This document shows, piece by piece, positions 49,832 through 57,973 of a DNA stretch of 64,000 bases. Under the pieces are notes generated by a model. The model searched no databases. It was not told where the DNA came from and saw nothing but the letters and a program-made list of their open reading frames with translations. Position 1 is the first letter of the stretch. Each line of letters opens with the position of its first letter. A program made the position numbers and the translations under genes. Source of the stretch: an uncultured Eubacteriales bacterium (GTDB lineage: Bacteria; Bacillota; Clostridia; Oscillospirales; Acutalibacteraceae); the NCBI GenBank assembly GCA_934511365.1, contig CAKSWC010000003.1, positions 1 through 64,000 of the forward strand, given 5' to 3'.

Positions 49832-51040
49832 ATGCGTGTTGCGATTATCGGCGGCGGAGCCGCGGGCCTCGTCTGTGCCTGCACACTCGGCGAAAGGGGA
49901 ATTGATGTAACTGTCTTTGAAAAAAACGACCGAGTTGGAAAAAAGCTGCTTTCAACCGGCAACGGTCGGTGCAACATGACCAATCTCGGTGCGCTGCCGG
50001 AAGATTACTTTGACTGCGCCGGATTTGTTGCTCCGGCTTTTCAAAAATACCCGCCTCAAAGCAACATTGACTTTTTTGAAAGGCACGGACTTTATACTCG
50101 AACAGACAGCGAGGGAAGGGTATATCCGCTCAGTAATCAGGCTTCAAGCGTGCTTGACTGCCTGCGGTTTGAGTGCGAACGGCTAGGTGTGCGGCTCGTC
50201 TGTTCATATGACGTGAAATCGGTTGAAAAAAAGGGATGCAGATATATTATTAACGGTAAAGACACCTTTGACTGTATTGTTTTTGCCTGCGGCGGATGTG
50301 CGGCGGTGAAGGATTTTAACGCTTATTCGCTTCTTGCGCCGTTCGACCATAAGGTCACAAAAACCGCGCCGTCACTCACAAAACTTATTACAGATGACAA
50401 AATAACAAAACAGCTCAAGGGTGTCAGGGCGGCAGTCTCAATGACGCTGCGCTCAAGCGGAAAAAAAGTTGCCATTGAAAGCGGAGAGCTCCTTTTTTCC
50501 GATCTTTGCCTTTCCGGCATTGTTTCGATGGATATTTCGGCTTTTGTTTCCCATCTTCGGCTTCGGGGAGAAAATAATTTTTCCGTTGACGTTGATTTTG
50601 TTCCGTCAATGCAGTTTGAGAACCTGTTTTCAATTTTGTCCGCTCTTGCAAAGCGTGAGGGACTTAAAAGCGAGAACCTGCTTTCCGGTTTTATGCCGAA
50701 AAAAATCGGCATATGCCTTTTGAAAAAGGCCGGTGTTTCTCCGGAATCAACAATGGATACACTGACGCAAAAACAGCTTCGTGAAATCACAGCCCTATGC
50801 AAAAAGTGTACTTTTAAAATTACCGGCGTCGGTTCATTTGCGCAGGCTCAGGTTACGGCCGGCGGAATTGAAAAAAGCGGTTTTTCAAAAGAGACGCTTG
50901 AATCAAAAAAGCACAAAGGCCTTTATTGCTGCGGCGAAATGCTTGATGTTGACGGAAGATGCGGCGGATATAATCTTCAGTGGGCTTTTTCAAGTGGCCG
51001 CCTTTGCGGCGAGAGCATTATTCGGGAGTATGAAAAATGA
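49832..51040 (+). CDS. HI0933-like (YhiN-family) flavoprotein
   Basis: 402 residues from ATG 49832. N-terminal FAD dinucleotide loop VAIIGGGAAGLVCACTLGE, the HI0933 hallmark KKLLSTGNGRCNMTN, YTRTDSEGRVYPLSNQASSV, and the C-terminal GGYNLQWAFSSGRLCG. These enzymes are probably NAD(P)H-dependent oxidoreductases of unknown substrate, sometimes linked to tRNA modification-like chemistry by neighbourhood only. The stop overlaps the next gene by 4 bp (ATGA). Confidence 0.9.
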   Translation: MRVAIIGGGAAGLVCACTLGERGIDVTVFEKNDRVGKKLLSTGNGRCNMTNLGALPEDYFDCAGFVAPAFQKYPPQSNIDFFERHGLYTRTDSEGRVYPLSNQASSVLDCLRFECERLGVRLVCSYDVKSVEKKGCRYIINGKDTFDCIVFACGGCAAVKDFNAYSLLAPFDHKVTKTAPSLTKLITDDKITKQLKGVRAAVSMTLRSSGKKVAIESGELLFSDLCLSGIVSMDISAFVSHLRLRGENNFSVDVDFVPSMQFENLFSILSALAKREGLKSENLLSGFMPKKIGICLLKKAGVSPESTMDTLTQKQLREITALCKKCTFKITGVGSFAQAQVTAGGIEKSGFSKETLESKKHKGLYCCGEMLDVDGRCGGYNLQWAFSSGRLCGESIIREYEK

Positions 51041-52650
51041 TAAGAATTAGTGAAATTAAGCAGAGCCTTGAAAGCGGAAAAGATGACCTTTGCCGTGCCT
51101 GCGCCAAGGCATTGAGAATTAATAAAGAGCAAATCAGAGATATTGTTATTGTCCGCCGTTCGGTTGACAGCAGGCGGAAAAGTGATGTTCACTTTGTTTA
51201 TACGGCAGATGTTACAGTTGACGGGGATGAAAGAAGAATCATTGACCGTGCAAATTCAAAAAATGTTGTATATAGCGAACCGTATACCTATGAAATGCCT
51301 GAAAACAAACGGATTTCATCGTTGCGTCCTGTGATAATTGGCTTTGGACCGGCCGGGATTTTCGCCGCATTGACCCTTGCGCGCGCCGGCTTGCGGCCGC
51401 TTGTTCTTGAGCGCGGAAACAATGTTGACACGCGGACAAGCGATATCGGAAAGTTTTTTAAAACGCGCATTCTTAACGAAAACTCAAATGTTCAGTTTGG
51501 AGAGGGCGGAGCTGGAACTTTTTCCGATGGAAAGCTTACAACAGGCATTAAAAGCGTCCTTTGCCGCAAGGTTTTTCTTGAATTCTTTGAGCATGGAGCA
51601 CCTGAGGAGATCCTGTGGTCCGGAACGCCTCACATAGGAACGGATAAGCTTTCCTTTGTAATTAAGAATATGCGCGAAGAAATAATATCTCTCGGCGGTG
51701 AAGTTCTTTTCGGTGCAAAGCTCACCGACCTTATTATCTATAACGCTTCCATTCAGGGCGTGACCTATGAAAAAAACTCTGAAAGCTTTGACTTTGAAAC
51801 CGACACGGTCATTCTTGCAATCGGGCATTCTGCACGCGATACTGTGAAAATGCTCCACAATAGAGGAGTATATATGATTCAGAAGCCATTTTCCGTTGGC
51901 GCAAGGATTGAGCATCCGCGCGAGATGATAGACCGTTCGCAGTATGGAAATTTTGCTTCTCATCCGGCGCTTTCCGCTGCCGTTTATAAGCTCGCCTGCC
52001 ACGGTGAGCACGAAAGGGGAGCTTATACGTTCTGTATGTGTCCCGGCGGAACGGTTATCAACGCAACAAGCGAGCCAAACGGTGTTGTCACAAACGGAAT
52101 GAGCGAATTTGCAAGAGACAAGGAAAACTCAAATTCCGCAATCTTGGTCAATGTTTATCCGGAAGATTTTCCGTCTGAGCATCCGCTTTCCGGTTTTGAA
52201 CTTCAAAGGGCAATGGAACACAAAGCCTTTGAACTTGGCGGTCGCGATTATAGCGCACCGTGTCAGCTTGTCGGAGATTTTTTGGACAATGTGCCGTCAA
52301 AAAAGCTCGGTTTTGTAAGGCCGAGTTTTACAACGGGTGTTGTTCCCGGTGATATAAGACGGGTGCTTCCAAAAAAAGTTACTGAAACAATGGCTTCGGC
52401 CATTGTTCAGATGGACAAAAAGCTTTCCGGGTTTGCGCTTCCTCAGGCGGTTCTTACCGCTCCGGAGAGCAGAAGCTCCTCGCCGGTAAGAATAGTGCGC
52501 GATGATATTTTTCAATCAAACATCCGTGGCCTTTATCCGTGCGGCGAAGGAGCAGGTTATGCCGGAGGAATTGTTTCCGCCGCTGTTGACGGTCTGCGCA
52601 GTGCTCACGCCGTTTTGCTTGATGAAAGTGAATTGAACCACAGAACATAA
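51037..52650 (+). CDS. FAD-dependent dehydrogenase-like protein (COG2509 type)
   Basis: 537 residues. An N-terminal ~95-residue ferredoxin-like domain (CAKALRINKEQIRDIVIVRR) precedes the FAD fold: RPVIIGFGPAGIFAALTLAR, NSNVQFGEGGAGTFSDGKLT, MIQKPFSVGARIEHPREMID, GFVRPSFTTGV-like FVRPSFTTGVVPGDIRRVLP, and GLYPCGEGAGYAGGIVSAAVDG near the end. This is the uncharacterised FAD-dependent dehydrogenase family widespread in Clostridia, usually annotated only as NAD(P)/FAD-dependent oxidoreductase. Translationally coupled with the preceding flavoprotein. Confidence 0.9.
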   Translation: MIRISEIKQSLESGKDDLCRACAKALRINKEQIRDIVIVRRSVDSRRKSDVHFVYTADVTVDGDERRIIDRANSKNVVYSEPYTYEMPENKRISSLRPVIIGFGPAGIFAALTLARAGLRPLVLERGNNVDTRTSDIGKFFKTRILNENSNVQFGEGGAGTFSDGKLTTGIKSVLCRKVFLEFFEHGAPEEILWSGTPHIGTDKLSFVIKNMREEIISLGGEVLFGAKLTDLIIYNASIQGVTYEKNSESFDFETDTVILAIGHSARDTVKMLHNRGVYMIQKPFSVGARIEHPREMIDRSQYGNFASHPALSAAVYKLACHGEHERGAYTFCMCPGGTVINATSEPNGVVTNGMSEFARDKENSNSAILVNVYPEDFPSEHPLSGFELQRAMEHKAFELGGRDYSAPCQLVGDFLDNVPSKKLGFVRPSFTTGVVPGDIRRVLPKKVTETMASAIVQMDKKLSGFALPQAVLTAPESRSSSPVRIVRDDIFQSNIRGLYPCGEGAGYAGGIVSAAVDGLRSAHAVLLDESELNHRT

Positions 52651-52654
52651 AATA

Positions 52655-52688
52655 ATGCCTGCCGCTTGCAGAAGCTTGCGGCAGGCAT
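52655..52688. terminator. Bidirectional terminator between convergent genes
   Basis: ATGCCTGCCGC and GCGGCAGGCAT arms around TTGCAGAAGCTT; T-rich sequence follows on the plus strand. Confidence 0.8.
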
Positions 52689-52700
52689 CAGTTTTAGTTT

Positions 52701-53858
52701 TCAAAGAGTGTTAATCATTGTCAGCAAATCAACAAAGAACAGTCTGCCGTTGAAGCTGTCATTCATTCCGCCCTGAAGCGTTGTGTGGTCACCTTTTTGA
52801 ACAGGCATAACATTCCAGATTCCGGTTGTAATGTTTGAGGCATCAAATTCCTTTGCCGGGGCACCGATTGGAGCCATTGCCGAGTATGTGTTGACAAGAC
52901 CGTCGTTCGGCTGCCATTTTTCGTCAATCACATAGCCGCCGGGAGTGACGCCGGTATATGAGCAGATTCTCTTTGCTGTTGTAACATACATACTGCTCTT
53001 GAGATAATTTTCGTCAGGTGTTCTGACTCCGTTTTCGTCAACTTTTGTTCCGTCGCTTGAGTATGAGAAGTAATAGACATTTTCAAGCGTTTCAATTTTC
53101 TTGTTGAGAGCGAGAGCGTTGTCAATTTGCATTTCATAAATAGCGGTGTCGTTTTCGGTTCTGCCACCTGCTGTGAGGGAGCCGATGCTCATAAATGCCT
53201 TGGCAATCATTTGCTCCTCTTTTGCTGCGTTCGGGTCGGTCTTGAGCGATTCCTGAATGTCATAGCTTGAGGTACCGTTGTGTGGAGCGGAGAGAGTCAC
53301 AATGCTGTATATCCAATCACTCTTTCCGCCCTTAAAAAGTTCTGAAACATCGTTTGAAGCCTTGCGCTCCTCCTCGCTGCCGTTTGCCATGAGATGAGCA
53401 AGCATTCTGACAGTTGCTCCTCCAAACGAATGGCCGAAAAGGTTGATTTTGTCTTTTGCGCTCCATTTTTCAATGAGCCGTGATTTTGAATAATCCTTTC
53501 CAAACCTTTTGTGATTGCAGCTTTCACTGTGGGCTTTTCCGTAGTCAGTGACAGTACCGGTAAGTTCGGCGTAAAGCTCGCAGGCCCTGTCCCATGCGCT
53601 TGTTGTTGGCGATACGGTTGCCGCGTGGCAATCAAAACCGCGTGCATTGAGATATTTCATAAGGTCGCCGTTCTTTGCGCCCCAATAGGGGAAAGCCTTA
53701 TATAGAGCATTGTATTCACCCCAGCCGGCAAAACCGTGAACAAAAATGTTGGTGTATGCTGTTTTGAAAATGTTTTTGTCAACTTCAGCTTCCGGAATGT
53801 TGAGCGCCGGAAAAAGGAACATGATAATGGCAATAAAAGTTGAAACAATCTTCTTCAT
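52701..53858 (-). CDS. Secreted triacylglycerol lipase of the staphylococcal/Geobacillus (family I.5-like) type
   Basis: 385 residues, signal peptide (KKIVSTFIAIIMFLFPALN). Oxyanion region NIFVHGFAGWGEYNALY, lid/zinc region DRACELYAELTGTVTDYGKAH and ESCNHKRFGKDYS, nucleophile elbow INLFGHSFGGATVRML, APHNGTSS, then WQPNDGLVNTYSAM and GDHTTLQG supplying the late Asp and His. Overall layout matches extracellular Staphylococcus/Bacillus lipases. Expected to hydrolyse acylglycerols outside the cell. The GTG at 53861 is an alternative start one codon earlier. AAAGGA precedes it. Confidence 0.9.
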   Translation of the reverse strand: MKKIVSTFIAIIMFLFPALNIPEAEVDKNIFKTAYTNIFVHGFAGWGEYNALYKAFPYWGAKNGDLMKYLNARGFDCHAATVSPTTSAWDRACELYAELTGTVTDYGKAHSESCNHKRFGKDYSKSRLIEKWSAKDKINLFGHSFGGATVRMLAHLMANGSEEERKASNDVSELFKGGKSDWIYSIVTLSAPHNGTSSYDIQESLKTDPNAAKEEQMIAKAFMSIGSLTAGGRTENDTAIYEMQIDNALALNKKIETLENVYYFSYSSDGTKVDENGVRTPDENYLKSSMYVTTAKRICSYTGVTPGGYVIDEKWQPNDGLVNTYSAMAPIGAPAKEFDASNITTGIWNVMPVQKGDHTTLQGGMNDSFNGRLFFVDLLTMINTL

Positions 53859-54031
53859 CACAATGTTTTCCTTTCAATTAATTGTTAAATAACTATTGAC
53901 AGTTTGTTGATTAAATTTTAACATATAATTTTTCTTTTGTCGATAGGTTTTAAATCTTTTTAAGATTTCGACAAAAAAATTTATATCGTGAAGTTTAAAT
54001 ATCTAAATTCAAAATATATTATGTTGTATTA

Positions 54032-54040
54032 TGCTATAAT
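54032..54040 (+). promoter_or_regulatory. Extended -10 promoter element
   Basis: TGCTATAAT with no clear -35. It would start a leader running toward the two-component genes at 54.3 kb. Confidence 0.4.
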
Positions 54041-54085
54041 ATCTTTGTAAGCCATATGAAAAAATGAAAGGGAGCTTAACACCGT

Positions 54086-54160
54086 ATGCCTGCAAAGACG
54101 CTTAAGGCGGTTGCTTTCGGGATTGAAGCAAAAACAAATTACAGTTTAACTTATGGCTGA
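54086..54160 (+). CDS. Possible 24-residue leader peptide or gene remnant
   Basis: ATG with AAAGGGAG 11 bp upstream, encoding MPAKTLKAVAFGIEAKTNYS and four more residues before TGA. The frame continues past the stop with GSIFNGFSGASDGYVSF, which reads like protein, so this may instead be the stub of a decayed gene. Apart from this, the 53862-54329 gap contains only AT-rich DNA, the extended -10 and the box at 54240. Confidence 0.25.
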   Translation: MPAKTLKAVAFGIEAKTNYSLTYG

Positions 54161-54239
54161 GGAAGCATATTCAACGGCTTCTCCGGTGCCTCTGACGGTT
54201 ATGTGAGTTTCCGATTTTCTTGTTGGATTCGACATATTG

Positions 54240-54255
54240 TGACAGAATTATTACA
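54240..54255 (+). promoter_or_regulatory. Shared 16-bp box upstream of the response regulator
   Basis: TGACAGAATTATTACA, 75 bp before the response-regulator start. It matches the box at 56283-56298 in 14 of 16 positions, suggesting autoregulation and a common regulon. Confidence 0.5.
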
Positions 54256-54329
54256 TATCTTTAATTAAATATATTGAATCACATAGTAAACTATATCTTG
54301 TGAATTTTTGGCTTTATGAAAGGGACAAT

Positions 54330-55046
54330 ATGAGCTACTCAATCTATATTGCAGACGATGAAAAAAACATCAGAGATATTATCAAAAGCTTTCTGGAACG
54401 CGATGGATACATTGTTTCCGCGTTTGAAAACGGCGATGATCTTATGGCTGCGTTCTTCAGAAAGCCAGCCGATCTTGTTGTGCTTGACATAATGATGCCC
54501 GGAACGGACGGACTCACAATATGCCGGATGCTGCGCGAAAAGACCGATGTTCCGATTATCATGCTCACCGCTAAGGATTCGGAGTATGATTACGTTCAGG
54601 GTATCACGCTCGGCAGTGATGATTACCTCACCAAGCCTTTCAGGCCTACGGCGCTTTTGATGCGCGTTCACGCTTTGCTGCGGCGAATGGAAATGAACGA
54701 AAAAAAGACTCTTGCCGCTCATGAGAATGCTCCGGCTGATTTAAAAGTTGGAAACCTCACTTTTTCACGCGAGGCAAATGCTGTTTACTGTCTTTCAAAG
54801 CCTGTTGACCTGACACAGACGGAACTCAGAATGCTTTTATATATGCTTCAGAATCCCGAAAAGGCATATTCGCGCGATGAACTTCTTAAAAATGTTTGGG
54901 GCTATGAAAGCGAGGCCGAAACGCGCGTTACAGACGAGACTCTGCGCCGCATTCGGCGTAAGCTTTCCGTTGCCGGAAGCAATGTCAGCGTTCAAACAAT
55001 TTGGGGCTACGGTTACCGGTTGCGGATTACGGAGGATTCCAAATGA
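54330..55046 (+). CDS. OmpR/PhoB-family response regulator of the acylation locus
   Basis: 238 residues from ATG 54330 (GAAAGGG upstream; the GTG at 54300 has none). Receiver with IADDEKN, Asp53 in VVLDIMMPGTDGL, LTAKDSEYD and YLTKPFRPTAL; winged helix with DLTQTELRMLLYMLQNPEKA, DETLRRIRRKL and IWGYGYRLR. Its stop overlaps the kinase start (ATGA). It probably binds the TGACA-A-AATTA-TACA boxes upstream of itself and of the ligase gene at 56.4 kb. Confidence 0.95.
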   Translation: MSYSIYIADDEKNIRDIIKSFLERDGYIVSAFENGDDLMAAFFRKPADLVVLDIMMPGTDGLTICRMLREKTDVPIIMLTAKDSEYDYVQGITLGSDDYLTKPFRPTALLMRVHALLRRMEMNEKKTLAAHENAPADLKVGNLTFSREANAVYCLSKPVDLTQTELRMLLYMLQNPEKAYSRDELLKNVWGYESEAETRVTDETLRRIRRKLSVAGSNVSVQTIWGYGYRLRITEDSK

Positions 55047-56275
55047 AGCATATAAAGCTGCGCATTCTCTCTGTGATCTGGATTGCAATTTTTCTCTTGT
55101 TTGTTGTTTTTGACCTCATTCTCAATGTTTCTTTGCCTTTATATTTTGAAAATCAGGCAAAAACGGCACTTGAATATGAGGTCGATTACATTAAGCAGCT
55201 CAAAAATTCCGGTTCGGACAAGACAAAAGAGCCGGAGGAGTATTCCGGAACATATCTGAGCGGTGAAATCAGCTTTATTATTCCCGATGATGAACAGATT
55301 GACGCAGCGGAAAGGAACAACGGTTATAATTCGGCGCAAAGAATTGCGGACGATGAAATCCTCGGTTACCTTGAGAACAACACAGTTCAACTCGGAAAGT
55401 GCTATACCGTCAAAACGGATAACGGATACTATGTTTTTGTTGAGTATGAGGATATTTTTGAACTTTCGGGTGAGAGCTCAAAAACAATTATGTACATCAA
55501 TATTCAGCCAGTTGTAAGATACACAAGATCTCTCGATTTCCTGCTTGCCGTTGCGTTCTTTTGCGTAACAGCCGTTATGAGCGTGATAGGACTTCAGCTT
55601 GGAAAAAGAATCGAAGAATCGCAGGCAACACAGCGCCGCTTCTTTCAGAATTCTTCTCATGAGCTTAAAACGCCGCTTATGGCTATTCAGGGATATGCCG
55701 AGGGAATACAGGCCGGAGTTATTGACCCGTCTCAGTCGGCAACGGTTATTCTTGAAGAAAGCGACAGAATGACAAGGCTGGTTGAAGAACTGCTTTCAAT
55801 ATCAAAAATTGATGCTCACAGACTTGTGCTTAATACAGCTGTTACCGATGTCAGAGAAATTCTCTATGACTGTTTGCGCGCCGTTGAGGGTATTCAAAAA
55901 GAAAAAAATGTTAAAATTTTGCTCGGCTTTTCCGAATCTCCCGTTCTTGCGGATTGCGATGAGGATCAGCTCGGACGTGCTTTCACAAACGTCATTGTCA
56001 ACGCATTGCGTCATTGCAAAAGCAAGGTCATGATTTCCTGCAAAAGGCGTGGAGAACATTGCAGCATTAAAGTTTTTAACGATGGAGATAACATCTCATC
56101 AAAAGACCTTCCGCATATTTTTGACAGATTTTATACCGGCAAAAACGGAAACACAGGCATTGGCCTTGCGCTGACTTCTGAAATTGTAAAACTGCACGGT
56201 GGTTCAATCAACGCCTATAACAGTGCTAAGGGTGTTGTTTTTGAAATCAAGCTTTTGTGTCGCAACACAAACTGA
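55043..56275 (+). CDS. Sensor histidine kinase of the acylation locus
   Basis: 410 residues from ATG 55043. Two membrane helices (residues ~8-30 and ~170-195) enclose an extracytoplasmic acidic region; H-box FQNSSHELKTPLMAIQGYAE, N-box AFTNVIVNALRHCKS, G1 VFNDGDNISSKDLPHIFDRF (DGD variant of DxG), G2 GNTGIGLALTSEIVKLHGG. Cognate of the response regulator just upstream. A kinase of this type next to Dlt-like genes suggests sensing of cationic peptides or envelope charge, by analogy only. Confidence 0.95.
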   Translation: MKHIKLRILSVIWIAIFLLFVVFDLILNVSLPLYFENQAKTALEYEVDYIKQLKNSGSDKTKEPEEYSGTYLSGEISFIIPDDEQIDAAERNNGYNSAQRIADDEILGYLENNTVQLGKCYTVKTDNGYYVFVEYEDIFELSGESSKTIMYINIQPVVRYTRSLDFLLAVAFFCVTAVMSVIGLQLGKRIEESQATQRRFFQNSSHELKTPLMAIQGYAEGIQAGVIDPSQSATVILEESDRMTRLVEELLSISKIDAHRLVLNTAVTDVREILYDCLRAVEGIQKEKNVKILLGFSESPVLADCDEDQLGRAFTNVIVNALRHCKSKVMISCKRRGEHCSIKVFNDGDNISSKDLPHIFDRFYTGKNGNTGIGLALTSEIVKLHGGSINAYNSAKGVVFEIKLLCRNTN

Positions 56276-56282
56276 CATTGTC

Positions 56283-56318
56283 TGACAAAATTAATACAGT
56301 TATTACAAAGTTAATACA
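56283..56318 (+). promoter_or_regulatory. Shared box and TTAWTACA direct repeats upstream of the ligase operon
   Basis: TGACAAAATTAATACA (56283-56298), then further TTATTACA (56300-56307) and TTAATACA (56311-56318): three repeats with 9-11-bp period ending ~32 bp upstream of the -10. This is the arrangement expected for a dimeric OmpR-type activator. Confidence 0.5.
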
Positions 56319-56347
56319 ATTTTGTAAGGAATTTTTATGTTATCTTT

Positions 56348-56355
56348 GCTATAAT
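56348..56355 (+). promoter_or_regulatory. Promoter of the acylation operon
   Basis: TATAAT (56350-56355) with an upstream TTTGC; no good -35, consistent with an activator-dependent promoter under the repeats at 56283-56318. Confidence 0.5.
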
Positions 56356-56440
56356 TATTTTCCGGATATCGTATATATAAAAACTGTTTGTGCTCCGCTT
56401 GCTTGGAGCAAATTGAAATACTTTTTCAACCGAAAGGATA

Positions 56441-57973
56441 ATGAGTTTCATAATGAATCGTAATGTTTTATCATATATTGAAAATTCTTTCCGCAAGAAT
56501 CCGGACAAGATTGCTGTTACCGATGATGTTAAGTCACTCTCATACTCAGAGCTTTATAGTGTCTGCCGCTGCATTGGCGCCGGAATTCATCTTAGAGTCG
56601 GCGAAAAAAAGCCTGTGGGCATATATATGGAAAAGTCAGCGGATTCTCTTTGTGCAATGCTCGGCGTATGCTTTTCCGGTTGTTTTTACAGCTCTTTCAG
56701 TACCGAACTCCCGCCGGAGAGGCTTTCAAAAATGGCTTCGGTACTTAATCCCGCACTTATCGTTACAAGCAATGATCTTAAAGAAAGCGCTGCCGATATT
56801 TTTGACGGCTTTAGCATTGTGACGTTTGAACAGCTTTTGGAAGAAAATAATGCTGTCTCTTCGCTTAATGGCGTTGAAGAACGGGTTATTGATACTGATC
56901 CGCTTTACATCAATTTCACTTCCGGCTCAACGGGAACACCAAAGGGAATTGCTGTTTCTCATCGCAGCGTTATTGACTTTATCGACTGCTTTACTCAGAC
57001 ATTTGGTTTCACTGAAAATGACGTTTTTGCAAATCAGGCTCCTTTTGATTTTGATGTATCTGTTAAGGATATCTACTCTGCTTTCAAATGTTCGGCAACG
57101 CTTGCCATTGTTCCGCGCAGACTCTTTTCAGCGCCGGCCGAACTTATTGACTATCTATGCGATAAAAAGGTCACTGTAATGATTTGGGCGGTTTCAGCAC
57201 TATGTTTGCTCAGCACTTTTCATGCGTTTGACTACAGAACACCTGAAACGGTTCAAAAAATTCTTTTCAGCGGAGAGGTTATGCCGCTGAAGGCTTTGAA
57301 GGGCTTTTTTAAGCACCTTCCGAATGCAATGTATGTTAACCTTTACGGTCCTACGGAAATTACCTGCAACTGCACATATCATATTCTTGAAAAAGACCGT
57401 GATTATTCAAACGGCATTCCTATCGGAAAGCCTTTTTTGAATGAGGACGTTTTTTTGCTTGACGGTGATGACAAAAAAGTTACGGAAAAAGAGACTATTG
57501 GTGAAATTTGTGTTCGAGGAACGGCTCTTGCTCTCGGTTACTATTCCTGCGCTGAGCAGAACAAGGCTCATTTTGTTCAGAATCCGCTTAATCCATACTA
57601 TCCGGAACTGATTTACAGAACCGGTGACCTTGGACGCTACAGCGAGAGCGGAGAGTTGTTCTTCTGTGGCCGCAAGGATTTTCAAATTAAATATATGGGT
57701 CACAGAATTGAGCTTGAAGAAATTGAACGCGCAATGGGTGCCATTGACGGTGTTGAAAGATGCTGTTGCCTTTTTGATGAAAAGAAGTCGCGCCTCAAGG
57801 GTTTTTATGTCGGCTCAATCGAAAAGGAAGAACTGCACACAGAAATGAAAGAAAAACTTCCGGCGTTCATGATTCCCGGAATGATAAGAAAGGTTGACTC
57901 AATGCCGCTGACAAAGAACGGCAAAATCGACCGGAAAGCACTTGAAGAAAGCGTAGGTGCAAAAAAGAATTGA
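56441..57973 (+). CDS. DltA-like amino-acid adenylating (AMP-forming) ligase
   Basis: 510 residues, stand-alone A domain as in DltA (~505). ATP P-loop FTSGSTGTPKGIAVSHRSV (residues ~159-177); A4 region APFDFDVSVKDIYSAF where Asp205 matches the Asp of DltA/NRPS domains that holds the substrate alpha-amino group; LYGPTEITCNCTY (301-313); YRTGDLGRY (392-400); catalytic Lys495 in TKNGKIDRKAL. It should activate an amino acid and load it on the carrier protein encoded two genes later. The TEITCNC segment differs from the TEATVA of typical DltA, so substrate need not be D-alanine. ATG 56453 is an alternative start. A PLP decarboxylase gene overlaps the stop. Confidence 0.88.
   Translation: MSFIMNRNVLSYIENSFRKNPDKIAVTDDVKSLSYSELYSVCRCIGAGIHLRVGEKKPVGIYMEKSADSLCAMLGVCFSGCFYSSFSTELPPERLSKMASVLNPALIVTSNDLKESAADIFDGFSIVTFEQLLEENNAVSSLNGVEERVIDTDPLYINFTSGSTGTPKGIAVSHRSVIDFIDCFTQTFGFTENDVFANQAPFDFDVSVKDIYSAFKCSATLAIVPRRLFSAPAELIDYLCDKKVTVMIWAVSALCLLSTFHAFDYRTPETVQKILFSGEVMPLKALKGFFKHLPNAMYVNLYGPTEITCNCTYHILEKDRDYSNGIPIGKPFLNEDVFLLDGDDKKVTEKETIGEICVRGTALALGYYSCAEQNKAHFVQNPLNPYYPELIYRTGDLGRYSESGELFFCGRKDFQIKYMGHRIELEEIERAMGAIDGVERCCCLFDEKKSRLKGFYVGSIEKEELHTEMKEKLPAFMIPGMIRKVDSMPLTKNGKIDRKALEESVGAKKN

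Noticed and set aside
53896..53929. TTGACA...TATAAT on the plus strand
   Set aside because: The spacer is 22 bp, too long for a sigma-A promoter, and no gene starts soon after.
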